Source: Candidatus Woesearchaeota archaeon (GTDB taxonomy: Archaea; Nanobdellota; Nanobdellia; Woesearchaeales; UBA10216). From it: DNA of 64,000 nt. Of this stretch, positions 24,175 through 34,012 are shown piece after piece; within the stretch, counting starts at the first letter, position 1, and every line of letters starts with the position of its first letter. The stretch lies in the NCBI GenBank assembly GCA_016192915.1, contig JACPTF010000011.1, forward strand, positions 1 through 64,000, written 5' to 3'. The position numbers and the translations under genes are program-made. Below the pieces are notes generated by a model. The model saw only the letters and a list, made by a program, of their open reading frames with translations. It did not search any database and was not told the origin of the DNA.

Positions 24175-25413
24175 CTGGGCAACAGCAACAGACGAAAAAA
24201 CGCCATAGAACAAGGAAGCTACCATGGGCCACGAATAATTCCCCGCAACGTGCTTTTTTGCTTCTGCAGAAAGCTTTTTCCCCAGTTCAGAACCTGCAAA
24301 CAGGGATTTAATCGCGGCTGCCAGCTCTTCATGATTCTTCTGCTCAACAAGCAAGCCAGTCTTGCCGTTGACAACTATGTCCGGAATGCCACCCACCCTG
24401 CTTGCAACAACAGGAGTCCCGGCAGCGATTGCCTCAAGGAGAACAACACCCAATCCCTCAGTATCCCCTTTGCTATCAACAATTGACGGAAGGACAAAAA
24501 CATCAGCAGCCCTGTAAAAGGCGGGCAGCTCATTATTAGGAACGCTGCCAGCGAATGCAACCGCCGAAGACAACCCAAGCTGTTGCGACTGCCTTACAAG
24601 GAAGGCTTTCTCAGGGCCTTCTCCAACAACAACAAGCTTGCAGCCAGGGAATCTTTTTACAACATCCTTCATGGCTGCAATCAGGTAAGTGACTCCCTTC
24701 TTTTCAGCCAGCCTGCCAACAAACAGAACCATTTTTCCGCTTTTGCCAGTAATGCCAAACTTTTTCCTAATCGCAGCCGCCGCAAACGATGACGCAGAAG
24801 AGAACATCTTCATGTCAACACCCATCGGAATGACTTTGATGCCTGGCAGGCCAGAAATTTTGGCAACAGCTGATTTTGTAAAGGCGCTATTAACGGTTAT
24901 GGCTGAGGCGGAATTGATGGAAAATTTTGAAAGCATGCGAAAAACGAAATTATTAAGGGGGAAGACATCACCAGCATGAGCCGTAACAACAACGGGAATC
25001 TTTAGTAATTTGCCTATTATTGCCGCAACAAAGCCCTGCGGAAGAATCCAGTGGGCATGAATAATGTCCGGGCGCTCCTTCTTTGCGACTTTCCAGAGCG
25101 AAAAAAACTCGGCAGCAATGAAAAAAGGCAGCTGAACCCTTGCAAGAAAGCTCTTCTTCATGTTAGGAAGGATGCCACCACCATAACACAGGCGCTCAAG
25201 GCCGCTTGGAAGGAAATACCTGAACCTGTAAACGCGCATGCCATCAACTGTTTCAAAAAGCCTGCTGCCGGGATGGTGCGGCACCAAAACAGAGACACCA
25301 AGGCCCTTTTGTGAAAGGCGCTTTGAAAGGCCGTAGACAAATGCAGGAGAAGGGTCATTCTTCCAGCGGGGAAAGGCGCTGCTGCCAAAAACAAGCAGTT
25401 TAATTGGCATCAT
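24136..25413 (-). CDS. GT4-family glycosyltransferase
   Basis: A 425-residue GT-B enzyme. Its N-terminal domain starts IKLLVFGSSAFP and has HAHWILPQGFVA and VTAHAGDVFPL, the acceptor-side motifs. The donor domain carries LFVGRLAEKKGVTYLI and EGLGVVLLEAIAAGTPVVAS, with the catalytic Glu pair of retaining GT4 enzymes. It probably extends a lipid-linked glycan using a nucleotide sugar. The start overlaps the stop of the RMD-like gene by four bases, so the two are translationally coupled. Confidence 0.85.
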   Translation of the reverse strand: MMPIKLLVFGSSAFPRWKNDPSPAFVYGLSKRLSQKGLGVSVLVPHHPGSRLFETVDGMRVYRFRYFLPSGLERLCYGGGILPNMKKSFLARVQLPFFIAAEFFSLWKVAKKERPDIIHAHWILPQGFVAAIIGKLLKIPVVVTAHAGDVFPLNNFVFRMLSKFSINSASAITVNSAFTKSAVAKISGLPGIKVIPMGVDMKMFSSASSFAAAAIRKKFGITGKSGKMVLFVGRLAEKKGVTYLIAAMKDVVKRFPGCKLVVVGEGPEKAFLVRQSQQLGLSSAVAFAGSVPNNELPAFYRAADVFVLPSIVDSKGDTEGLGVVLLEAIAAGTPVVASRVGGIPDIVVNGKTGLLVEQKNHEELAAAIKSLFAGSELGKKLSAEAKKHVAGNYSWPMVASLFYGVFSSVAVAQLPVLSKQRSKDY

Positions 25414-26345
25414 AAGCTCCTCCTCCAGTAGTCAAGCATTTCAGACAGTGTTGTCTCAAACTTGATTGATGGCTTCCAGCCGGTTGCCTTCCTAAACTTG
25501 GCATTATCACCAACAAGCTCAGGAATATCAGTTTTCCTTGTTTTTGAGACATCCTTCACAATCCTGGCCGATTTCGCCTTTGCAGAGAAAGAAATGAGCG
25601 TATCAAGGACATACCTCATTGAGTAGCTGCTGCCGCTGCAGACGTTATAGATTTCCCCGGGCTTCCCTTTCTGAAGAGCCAAAAGATAGGCACCAACAGC
25701 ATCACGCACATCAGTAAAGTCACGCCTGATATCAAGGTTACCAACGACAATCTCCTTCCTGATGCCATGCTCAGCCTCAACAACCTGCCTCGCAAAGTCA
25801 GAGCACACAAACGCTGACGGCTGGCCAGGGCCTGTCTGGTTAAAGCTGCGCGAGATGACAAGCCGGACTCCTTTAGAGCGGAAATAGCTGAGGGCCACTT
25901 TTTCCTGCTCGACCCTTGACTCGCCATACGGAGTTATGGGCCGCAGCGGATGGTCTTCTGTTATTGGAAGCTTCTCCGGAATGCCGTAAACCTCAGCAGA
26001 CGACACAATAAGGATTTTGGGATTAAGCCCCGCAGCGGCAACCGCACCCAAAAGGTTTTTTGCACCAATAACGTGAACTGTCCTTGTGAGTTCAGGCTCT
26101 TTCCAGCTTCGCTCAACAGAGCTCTGCCCGGCAAGATGAAAAACAAAATCAGGCCTTACCCTTTTGACAACAGAAAAAACAGAATCATAATCCATTACGT
26201 CGCACTTGTCAACAACGCAGCCATCAACCGCGCTGCCTTTTCTGTCGCAGCCAAAAACCTCAAAGCCGCTTGCCATGAGGTGCCTCACAAGATAAGGGCC
26301 AACAAAGCCGCTAACACCCGTAATAAGAGCCTTCTGCGCATTCAT
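25410..26345 (-). CDS. GDP-6-deoxy-D-mannose reductase-like SDR
   Basis: An extended SDR of 311 residues from the ATG at 26345; the five-codon longer start is less likely. KALITGVSGFVGPYLVRHL is the nucleotide-binding motif. VSSAEVYG and YGESR hold the catalytic Ser and Tyr; an Arg stands where the usual Lys of Tyr-X3-Lys is expected, which is unusual and may weaken activity. RSFNQTGPGQ is typical of RMD. The enzyme would make GDP-rhamnose from GDP-4-keto-6-deoxymannose, but the neighbouring dehydratase gene that should supply it is broken. A TATA-like segment near 26370-26378 overlaps a 7-bp inverted repeat. Confidence 0.7.
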   Translation of the reverse strand: MNAQKALITGVSGFVGPYLVRHLMASGFEVFGCDRKGSAVDGCVVDKCDVMDYDSVFSVVKRVRPDFVFHLAGQSSVERSWKEPELTRTVHVIGAKNLLGAVAAAGLNPKILIVSSAEVYGIPEKLPITEDHPLRPITPYGESRVEQEKVALSYFRSKGVRLVISRSFNQTGPGQPSAFVCSDFARQVVEAEHGIRKEIVVGNLDIRRDFTDVRDAVGAYLLALQKGKPGEIYNVCSGSSYSMRYVLDTLISFSAKAKSARIVKDVSKTRKTDIPELVGDNAKFRKATGWKPSIKFETTLSEMLDYWRRSL

Positions 26346-26354
26346 AGCATAAAA

Positions 26355-26381
26355 TAACATTAACGATTATTTAAAATGTTA
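26355..26381. promoter_or_regulatory. Small inverted repeat over the promoter of the RMD-like gene
   Basis: TAACATT (26355-26361) and AATGTTA (26375-26381) are separated by 13 bases and overlap the minus-strand TATA-like sequence (cattttaaata). An operator is possible, but the arms are AT-rich and could arise by chance. Confidence 0.25.
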
Positions 26382-26415
26382 ACTCAAAAAAAAGGAATCA
26401 CAAAGAAATCAGGCA

Positions 26416-27260
<845 letters not shown>

Positions 27261-27296
27261 GGATTTGAGTTCAGGGAACAGGTATTTAAATGTTGT

Positions 27297-28229
27297 TCAG
27301 TTCTCCCTGAACCACTCAATCACCCTCTTCAGGCCGTCGTCAACAGACACTTTCGGCTCCCACTTCAGCAGCTTTTTTGCCTTCGTGATGTCAGGACATC
27401 TTGTTTTAGGGTCATCTATCGGGAGCGGTTTGAACGTTATTTTGCTGCCGCTGCTTGTAAGCTTAATCACTTTTTTTGCAAATTCCAGGATTGTGCACTC
27501 CTCAGGGTTTCCGAGGTTGACCGGCTCATTCACCTTTGACAGCATCAATTTGTAAATGCCTTCAACCAAGTCGCTAACGTAACAAAAGCTCCTTGTCTGG
27601 CTGCCATCACCGAAAACTGTCAATGGCTTGTTTGCCAAAGCTTGTGTTACGAATGTCGGAACAGCCCTGCCGTCGTTCTTGCGCATAAAAGGGCCGTACG
27701 TGTTGAATATTCTTGCAATCTTCGTGTCCATCCCGTGAAAGGCGTGGTAAGCCATTGTAATGGCTTCGGCAAAGCGCTTGGCCTCGTCGTAAACTCCCCT
27801 TGGGCCAACCGGGTTGACGTTACCCCAGTAGCTTTCAGGCTGCGGATGGACAAGAGGGTCTCCATAAACCTCTGAGGTCGAAGCAAGAAGGAAAACAGAG
27901 TTCTTAACCTTGGCCAGGCCAAGCATGTTATGGGTGCCCATCGCTCCAACCTTAAGTGTCTGAATGGGAAAAGTCGCATAATCAAAAGGCGATGCAGGGC
28001 TGGCAAAATGAAGAACATAATGAATTGCCTCAGGAATTTCAAGGGGCTTCGTAACATCATGGCTAATGAAAATAAAATCGCTGTTGCCCTTCAATTCAGA
28101 TATGTTGCTGCTGTTGCCTGTAAGAAAATTGTCAACGCAGACAACCCTGAAGCCCTTATCCAGGAGAAACCTGCACAAATGGCTGCCGATAAAACCGGCT
28201 CCGCCGGTAACAAGAACAGTACGTTTCAT
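27297..28229 (-). CDS. UDP-glucuronate decarboxylase (UDP-xylose synthase)
   Basis: A 310-residue extended SDR of the UXS type. [18 protein letters not shown] is the nucleotide-binding motif. HFASPASP is the hallmark of [14 protein letters not shown] gives the Ser/Thr region, and YDEAKRFAE contains the Tyr-X3-Lys. [11 protein letters not shown] and [14 protein letters not shown] are also typical. It converts UDP-glucuronate to UDP-xylose using bound NAD. The substrate would come from the UDP-glucose dehydrogenase at 37905. A TATA box (28253-28264) lies 24 bases upstream of the ATG. Confidence 0.9.
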   Translation of the reverse strand: MKRTVLVTGGAGFIGSHLCRFLLDKGFRVVCVDNFLTGNSSNISELKGNSDFIFISHDVTKPLEIPEAIHYVLHFASPASPFDYATFPIQTLKVGAMGTHNMLGLAKVKNSVFLLASTSEVYGDPLVHPQPESYWGNVNPVGPRGVYDEAKRFAEAITMAYHAFHGMDTKIARIFNTYGPFMRKNDGRAVPTFVTQALANKPLTVFGDGSQTRSFCYVSDLVEGIYKLMLSKVNEPVNLGNPEECTILEFAKKVIKLTSSGSKITFKPLPIDDPKTRCPDITKAKKLLKWEPKVSVDDGLKRVIEWFREN

Positions 28230-28323
28230 AATCAAAACGCAGCAAAGACAAGCTTTTAAATATTGTTACTCTGGACGGCTCTGGACGCAACATTTAAAAA
28301 CGCGCTTTTTTTGCTGGCACTTC
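28230..28323. promoter_or_regulatory. Divergent promoter pair
   Basis: Minus-strand atatttaaaag (28253-28264) serves the UDP-xylose synthase gene, and plus-strand catttaaaaa (28291-28300) serves the GT2 gene. Each is 23-24 bases from its ATG. CTGGACG occurs twice (28271-28277 and 28281-28287) between them and could be a shared control site. Confidence 0.5.
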
Positions 28324-29031
28324 ATGAAGAAGACCTTGTCAATAATAATGCCTGTTTACAATGAGAAAAACACTGTTGCATCGGCAATTGAGCACGCAAA
28401 GGAAGCAGACATTGGAAACTATAACAGGGAAATCATTGTCGTTGATGACGGCTCTACTGACGGCTCAACTGAGCTGATTAAGAGGATTAACGGAGTCAAA
28501 AAAGTTTTCATGCCCAAGAACGGGGGAAAGGGCAGGGCGCTAAGGGAAGGAATAAGGCACGCAACCGGCTACTACGTTGTTTTCCACGACGCAGATATGG
28601 AATACGAGCCTGCTGATTTCAAGTACATGCTGCCGCTGATGGAGTCCGGCCTTGCAGACATTGTCATTGGCTCCCGCTTTTTGGGAAGGAAACAGAACTT
28701 GTTTGGCAGCAAAAAGAATGTCATCTTTACCAACTATATTGGCAACATGGCGATAAGGTGCGCGTGGAATTTCCTTTACCGCCACAACCTGACAGACATA
28801 TACCCGTGCTACAAGCTGATGCGGCTTAGTGACCTGAAAGAGGTCACCATCAAGGCCAACGGCTTTGTCTTTGACCTTGAAATGATGCTTAAGCTGAAAA
28901 AGAAAGGCAAGGTGTTTGTTGAGGTGCCAATCCACTTTAAATTCCGGGACTACAAGGAAGGCAAGAAGATAGGCATGGGTGTCGGCTTTGCCAGCATCTG
29001 GTACATGCTGTGGCACCGTTTTTTTGATTGA
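28324..29031 (+). CDS. GT2 dolichyl-phosphate sugar synthase-like glycosyltransferase
   Basis: A 235-residue GT-A enzyme beginning KKTLSIIMPVYNEKNT; the ATG at 28324 lies 24 bases after a TATA box. VVDDGSTDGS and FHDADMEYEP (metal site DAD) are the standard motifs. No C-terminal membrane anchor is seen, as in the short DPM1 group. It is a close paralogue of the protein at 36409 (same length, DADVEYDP, similar C-terminus). It probably loads a sugar on a polyprenyl phosphate. Confidence 0.85.
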   Translation: MKKTLSIIMPVYNEKNTVASAIEHAKEADIGNYNREIIVVDDGSTDGSTELIKRINGVKKVFMPKNGGKGRALREGIRHATGYYVVFHDADMEYEPADFKYMLPLMESGLADIVIGSRFLGRKQNLFGSKKNVIFTNYIGNMAIRCAWNFLYRHNLTDIYPCYKLMRLSDLKEVTIKANGFVFDLEMMLKLKKKGKVFVEVPIHFKFRDYKEGKKIGMGVGFASIWYMLWHRFFD

Positions 29032-29039
29032 CACTCAAG

Positions 29040-29069
29040 TCGACAACAGTCGCCCAAAGGCGAATTGGG
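29040..29069. repeat. Two small hairpins between convergent genes
   Basis: CGAC/GTCG with an AACA loop (29041-29052) is followed by TCGCC/GGCGA with a CAAA loop (29050-29063), and CCCAA/TTGGG can form an alternative stem. The order and loops (AAGTCG arm, then a CAAA-loop hairpin) echo the first two inner hairpins of the larger element at 3444-3511. It may be a shortened relative or a bidirectional terminator between the stops at 29031 and 29072. Confidence 0.45.
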
Positions 29070-29071
29070 GG

Positions 29072-30517
29072 TCACGCCCTGCCCACAAGAACCTTCTCAA
29101 AAGCCAGCTTTAGCAGGCCATTGCCTCCCATGAAGTTGCTCTTAAACTCGTTCCAGCTTCTAACCCTGCTAAGCTTTCTAAGAATATAGCTTGGCCTCAG
29201 GTAGAACTCCAAGACAGCCCTGCCAGTCCAGTACCTCAGCTGCCTGGAAGTCAGCTTAGTTGTCCTTAGCAGTGGGTCAGTTCCGTGAATGATATGGCCT
29301 TCAAAATTGTCAGGCTGCTCGAAAAGCTTGTTTGCAATGACCTCATCGTAGACAGGAGTTCCAGGGTACGGGTTCAATACGTTAAAGAATGTCAGGTCAG
29401 CATCAACCTTTTTGGCGAACTTTATCGTAGCCTTAAGCTCCTCTTCGCCCTCCCATGGGAAGCCCATGATAAAAGAGGCCTTGACCATAATTTTGTGCTT
29501 CTGGGCCATCCTCACAGCTTTTAAAACCATGTCGCACGTGATAGGCTTGTTTACCTTCTTGAAGCCCTCATCGTAGCCTGTTTCTACGCCAAAAACCATG
29601 CTTCTGCAGCCAGCACTGGCCATGGCACTAAGCAGCTCATCATCCATGTGATTGACTCGCGCCAGGCACTCCCAGGCCAAGTCCATCTTGGCCTCCTTAA
29701 TCTTATCACATATTTCAATAACCCTCTTATGATTAACGGCGAACTCGTCGTCCTGGAAATAAATGTGCCTAACCCCATATTTATCGTAAAGGAGCTTAAT
29801 CTCCTCAAATACTTTTTCGGGCGACCTCTGGCGCCAATACTTGGCCTGTATTGAGCTCTGGCAGAAGTTGCACTTGAACGGGCAGCCACGGGAGGTCACC
29901 ATTGTTGTAAACTTTCTGCCGAGATTCAGCCAGCCGTACGAGTGATACTTCTCCATTGGGAAAAGGTGATAAGCGGGCATGGGCAAAGAGTCCAAATTTT
30001 TCACAACAGGCCTCTCGGCGGTCCTGACCTTATTCTTATTTGAATCCAGATACATCAGCCCCTTTATCTCACTTAGCGGGGTATTGCTCTTTTTGTAAAT
30101 GTAGTCCAGCAGCTCAACTATAGTTTCCTCTGCTTCATTGATCACAACGTAATCAACAACACCTTCTTCCTGAAAGGCAGAGCCCGGGTTTACGGTAACG
30201 TGAGGGCCCCCGATAATATTAATGACAGACGGGTTGTTTTCCTTGGCTTTCTTTAAAATAGACATTGCTATTTTGAAATTGGCAGTAACTGCACCCAGAA
30301 GAACTAATTTTGGGTTATGCCCCTCTATCTCCCTGGCTACCTCAGCTTCGGTAAGCTCCAAGCCAAAGCAATCGAGAATCTTCACATCGTAGCCAAGCCT
30401 CTCTATTACGGCGGCTATTACACCGAGGCCCAAATTCGGGCATTTTGGCCCTATGGCACCGAGCCTTCCATAACTGAAAGGCGGTGCCACGCACAATATC
30501 TCTGTCACAGTGCACAC
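29072..30517 (-). CDS. B12-binding-type radical SAM protein
   Basis: A 481-residue protein with an N-terminal cobalamin-binding-type Rossmann domain (residues 1-145, GGPHVTVNPG) and a radical SAM barrel with Cys212, Cys216 and Cys219 in RGCPFKCNFCQ. The YFQDDEF segment is typical of this group. The GTG at 30517 is preferred because a minus-strand TATA-like box (catattaaaaa) lies about 20-30 bases upstream. No partner shares its operon. The substrate is unknown; see the related proteins at 21800 and 34009. Confidence 0.85.
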   Translation of the reverse strand: MCTVTEILCVAPPFSYGRLGAIGPKCPNLGLGVIAAVIERLGYDVKILDCFGLELTEAEVAREIEGHNPKLVLLGAVTANFKIAMSILKKAKENNPSVINIIGGPHVTVNPGSAFQEEGVVDYVVINEAEETIVELLDYIYKKSNTPLSEIKGLMYLDSNKNKVRTAERPVVKNLDSLPMPAYHLFPMEKYHSYGWLNLGRKFTTMVTSRGCPFKCNFCQSSIQAKYWRQRSPEKVFEEIKLLYDKYGVRHIYFQDDEFAVNHKRVIEICDKIKEAKMDLAWECLARVNHMDDELLSAMASAGCRSMVFGVETGYDEGFKKVNKPITCDMVLKAVRMAQKHKIMVKASFIMGFPWEGEEELKATIKFAKKVDADLTFFNVLNPYPGTPVYDEVIANKLFEQPDNFEGHIIHGTDPLLRTTKLTSRQLRYWTGRAVLEFYLRPSYILRKLSRVRSWNEFKSNFMGGNGLLKLAFEKVLVGRA

Positions 30518-30643
30518 TCCAAGCTCATCAGTCCCTTTTTAATATGACTTCACCATAGTGAATAATCTCAACATAACTAGTTAATAAAACTATCGCCCAA
30601 TCGCCTATTCCCCATTTGGCTATTCACGGGACATTCACAAAAA

Positions 30644-30652
30644 TTTATAAAG
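30644..30652 (+). promoter_or_regulatory. TATA box for the microprotein/GT-C pair
   Basis: The sequence tttataaag lies 29-37 bases before the ATG at 30681. It is the only strong box in the 160 bases between the radical SAM gene and the microprotein gene. Confidence 0.55.
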
Positions 30653-30680
30653 TTTCTCTTTTGCTGCGACTGCTGTTACG

Positions 30681-30788
30681 ATGAGGACTGTTTACTTGGT
30701 TATTGCTGCAGCCTGGATTGCTGCTGTTGTCTCATTTTACTTCTTTTTTACCATAAGAACGCTTCTGCCATACGCTGGAGGAGGCTGA
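30681..30788 (+). CDS. 35-residue single-span membrane microprotein preceding a GT-C gene
   Basis: A 35-residue protein, with one hydrophobic stretch (VIAAAWIAAVVSFYFFF) and a tail ending YAGGG. It has the same length and topology as the protein at 5829, the same type of Gly-rich end, and the same position one base before a GT-C gene. Sequence identity outside these features is low. The promoter box lies 29 bases upstream, so it is the first gene of a two- or three-gene transcript. The function is unknown; a small transferase partner is inference. Confidence 0.65.
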   Translation: MRTVYLVIAAAWIAAVVSFYFFFTIRTLLPYAGGG

Positions 30789-30789
30789 G

Positions 30790-32679
30790 ATGCTCGAGCT
30801 CATCTTTCTGGCTTTTTTTGTGCTTGCCGCTTTCGGCACAGGCTCCCTGCTGCTTAGCATCTTCAGGTTTCGTTTTCATTCCTTTTCAGAGGAGTTTTTC
30901 TTTTCCATTGCAATTGGCTATGGCGTGGTTGCCTTGCTGACTTACCTGCTGGGATTTTATGGCCTGCTTTACAGGCAGGTCTTTACGCTGCTGTTTCTCG
31001 CGTTGCTTGCGGTGTCTTTTGGCAGGGTGAAGCATGCGGTTACGCAACTACTGGCCTCTCAGAAGGTAATACCGAAGCTTAACACTTTTTCAGTCCTCGT
31101 TGCAGTTATAATATTCTTTTCAGTTTTCAACCTTGTTGCCAGCCTTGCCCCGCCCTGGAGCTACGACACTACAACATACCACTTGGCTGTCCCTAAGATT
31201 TATGCAATGGAGCATGGCTTTGTTGCCCTGCCTTCGCTTTTCCACTCCAACTTTGTCATGATACCGGGCATGGCGTTTCTGGCTGCGTTCGTGGTTAAGA
31301 ATGGCGTTCTTGCAAACCTTGTAAACTTCACCTTCAGCGTTCTGTTGGCTTTGGGCATTTACTCTTTTTGCAGCCGTTTCCTTAACAAAAAGGCAGGCGT
31401 TATCGCTTCTGCCATTTTCCTCACGCTTCCAATCATAGCGGTCTACTCGGCCTCAGCCCATGCAGACATTCCGCAGGCTTTTTTCGCTTTTTCGGCTTTT
31501 TACGCCTTCATTGTTTGGGCAGAGAGAAGCAGCAATAGCAGCCCGGTGCTGGGCTGGTTCATTGTTTCAGCGTTTATGACCGGCCTTGTAGCAGCTTCAA
31601 AATTCACAGGGCTTGCTTTCGTTGCCATAATGGCATCTTTGATGTTTTTTTATGGAATTTTTGCCGGAAAGCATGGGCCTTTGCCCCGGTTATTGAAAAC
31701 AACAGTTCTTTCAACAGCCGCCTTCATTTTATTAGCGCTGGTTGTGGCTTTTCCCGCTTACCTAAAAAACTGGGTGTACTCAGGCAATCCTTTCTTCCCG
31801 CTGTACTATAATATTTTTGGCGGAAAATTCCTTAATGCTAACGTGTCCGAGTTTTTCTCAACAACGCTCCAGCACGGCACTGGCATAAGCCTTGGCAGCT
31901 TTCTCATCACCCCATGGAACATAACCATGCATCCGCTGATGTTCATTGAGCTTATCGGGATAGGACCCCTGTTTCTGGCATTTATCCCCCTGCTGCTTTT
32001 TGTGAAGCGGAACAGGATTATCGTGCTCACTCTTGCCACAGGCCTGCTTCCCTTAATTCCATGGTTCCTCACTTCACAGAACCTGAGGTATTTGACTTAC
32101 ACATTTCCTTTCCTTTCGATAGTAACCGCTTTCGTGATATACTCCCTGGCAAATTCCGCAGCCAGCAAGGCGCTTAGAAGCTTTATTGCAGTGGTTGTCG
32201 CTGTTGTTCTTGTGTCAAATACCGTGCTGCTGTTCGGCGCCAATGCCAAGCAGCTGCCCGTAGCTTTAGGGCTTGAGTCAGAGGCAGATTTCTTTGCAAA
32301 GCTTAAAGACGGCCAGATATACGGCATGTGCCAATTCACCAACTCAAACCTCCCTGCCAGTGCAAGAATTTTGCTGCTTTACGAAGACAGGGGATACCAT
32401 TGCGATACGCCTTACATTATTGGGGACCCAAGGCAGCAGGCTTTCATCGACTATTCAAAAATCTCTAATGCTGAGGACTACGCCAAAAGGCTTTGGGAAA
32501 TTGGAGTGACTCATATTATTGTTAACAAGGCAAACACCATTCACAAGCCAGGTGACATGTTTTACAGTAATGAAACAGCGGCCATTATCGAAAGCCTTAT
32601 AAAAAATTACGGCACTTTAGCCCATTCTGAAGGGGGGGCTGAGCTTTACTCATTCGCCTACGGTCCGGGAGCTTCTTAA
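30790..32679 (+). CDS. GT-C membrane glycosyltransferase, paralogue of 5937-7805
   Basis: A 629-residue polytopic protein. The external loop after the early spans contains YDTTTYHLAVPKIYAMEHG, matching the paralogue. A PQAFFAF segment and SKFTGLAFV with a cytoplasmic lysine are also shared. The final 150 residues are soluble and contain several cysteines. The role is sugar transfer from a lipid-phosphate donor. One base separates it from the microprotein upstream, and one base from the next membrane gene, so the three are probably cotranscribed. Confidence 0.75.
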   Translation: MLELIFLAFFVLAAFGTGSLLLSIFRFRFHSFSEEFFFSIAIGYGVVALLTYLLGFYGLLYRQVFTLLFLALLAVSFGRVKHAVTQLLASQKVIPKLNTFSVLVAVIIFFSVFNLVASLAPPWSYDTTTYHLAVPKIYAMEHGFVALPSLFHSNFVMIPGMAFLAAFVVKNGVLANLVNFTFSVLLALGIYSFCSRFLNKKAGVIASAIFLTLPIIAVYSASAHADIPQAFFAFSAFYAFIVWAERSSNSSPVLGWFIVSAFMTGLVAASKFTGLAFVAIMASLMFFYGIFAGKHGPLPRLLKTTVLSTAAFILLALVVAFPAYLKNWVYSGNPFFPLYYNIFGGKFLNANVSEFFSTTLQHGTGISLGSFLITPWNITMHPLMFIELIGIGPLFLAFIPLLLFVKRNRIIVLTLATGLLPLIPWFLTSQNLRYLTYTFPFLSIVTAFVIYSLANSAASKALRSFIAVVVAVVLVSNTVLLFGANAKQLPVALGLESEADFFAKLKDGQIYGMCQFTNSNLPASARILLLYEDRGYHCDTPYIIGDPRQQAFIDYSKISNAEDYAKRLWEIGVTHIIVNKANTIHKPGDMFYSNETAAIIESLIKNYGTLAHSEGGAELYSFAYGPGAS

Positions 32680-32680
32680 A

Positions 32681-34012
32681 ATGGCCAAAGCCGCAGGATT
32701 CATCAAAAACTTAAGCCCGGAAGTAAAGCTGCTTCTGCTGCTTCTTGTGCCAGTAGCTGTTGTCATCCTGCTGCACTACCTAATAACAGGGTTCATCATT
32801 TACAATGATGGCATGTCTTACTACATATACGGCAGGTCGCTTGTAATCGATAGGGACCTTAACTTCACCAACGAATGGAACTTTTACAATACGTCATACA
32901 GCAAATTTTCTTCTGTGCCGAGGGGCATTAACGCACCGCAGGCAAAAACGCCGAAAGGCTACCCGGAAAGCACATACCTTATTGGCAATTCTGTGATGTG
33001 GCTGCCATTTTTCCTTACAGCACATGCTGCTGCGATGATTCTAAGCTCCCTAGGGCTGCCTGTAAGGGCTGACGGCTACAGCTGGCCTTACGAGATTGCA
33101 ATAGGCCTTGCCACGCTGATATACGGCTTCTTTGCCATGCTGCTGATTTACAAGTTCTGCACGAAATGGTTTGACAAAAAAACTTCGCTTCTGGCAACAA
33201 TAGCCGTATGGTATGGAACCGCAGTTTTCTGGTACCACGCCATAGAGCCAAGCCTTTCCCACATAAACTCCATGCTGGCCATAACAGCGTTTACATATTT
33301 CTGGCACAACACCCTGGGAAAAAGGACAAAGCTGCAATGGCTGCTTCTTGGGCTGCTGCTCGGACTTATTTACCTGGTAAGGCAGCAGGACATACTGCTT
33401 GGCATACTGCCTATGCTTGAGTTGCTGAAAAGGTCATTAAGAGGCGTCAATCTTTACATGATAAGAAAAACAGCAGCCGAAGGGCTCACATTCGCCACAG
33501 GCGCAATAACGGCAATACTGCCTCAAATGCTTGCGTGGAAAAAGCTTTACGGAAGCTACATTGTCTACTCATATGCCAACACAGCACAGTACTGGCACTG
33601 GACAATACCGCAGTTGCTGCCGTTTTTTCTCTCACCACAGCACGGGATGTGGAAAGTTCCTGTCATGCTCGCTGCCCTCATAGGGCTGGCAGTGTTCACA
33701 TTCAGAAGAGGTGGAATTGCGTGGTATTTCCTTGCTGTTGTGGTTGCAGAGATACTCGTGACATCAGCATGGACGGGTTGGATGAACGGGTACGGGCAAA
33801 GGTTCCTACTCGGAACTTCAGCATTCTTAACCCTGGGAGCAGCTGAGCTCATACAAAAGCTGAAGGAAAAAGCAGGAATGAAAGCAGTCGTTGCCGCCAT
33901 GGCTGCGCTAATAGCCGCAAACGCCGTGAACATGACGCTGGTAATGCTAAAAGAGGTCACTTCGAAGGTGCCGCTTTCAGAATTCCCAAACATTATCAGA
34001 AGCCTATTCTAA
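32681..34012 (+). CDS. GT-C-like membrane glycosyltransferase
   Basis: A 443-residue protein with about ten hydrophobic spans. After the first span an external loop reads IYNDGMSYYIYGRSL, the Asp-containing donor loop of GT39-like enzymes, followed by a sequon-rich luminal segment (NFTNEW, NTSYS). A second conserved piece, PKGYPESTYLIGNSVMWLP, resembles the acceptor loop. It lacks the soluble C-terminal domain of its upstream neighbour. It starts one base behind that gene and overlaps the convergent radical SAM gene by four bases. Confidence 0.7.
   Translation: MAKAAGFIKNLSPEVKLLLLLLVPVAVVILLHYLITGFIIYNDGMSYYIYGRSLVIDRDLNFTNEWNFYNTSYSKFSSVPRGINAPQAKTPKGYPESTYLIGNSVMWLPFFLTAHAAAMILSSLGLPVRADGYSWPYEIAIGLATLIYGFFAMLLIYKFCTKWFDKKTSLLATIAVWYGTAVFWYHAIEPSLSHINSMLAITAFTYFWHNTLGKRTKLQWLLLGLLLGLIYLVRQQDILLGILPMLELLKRSLRGVNLYMIRKTAAEGLTFATGAITAILPQMLAWKKLYGSYIVYSYANTAQYWHWTIPQLLPFFLSPQHGMWKVPVMLAALIGLAVFTFRRGGIAWYFLAVVVAEILVTSAWTGWMNGYGQRFLLGTSAFLTLGAAELIQKLKEKAGMKAVVAAMAALIAANAVNMTLVMLKEVTSKVPLSEFPNIIRSLF

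Noticed and set aside
30593-30640. Repeated GCCTATTC/GGCTATTC words near 30600-30625
   Set aside because: Two short imperfect words without pairing potential or regular spacing.
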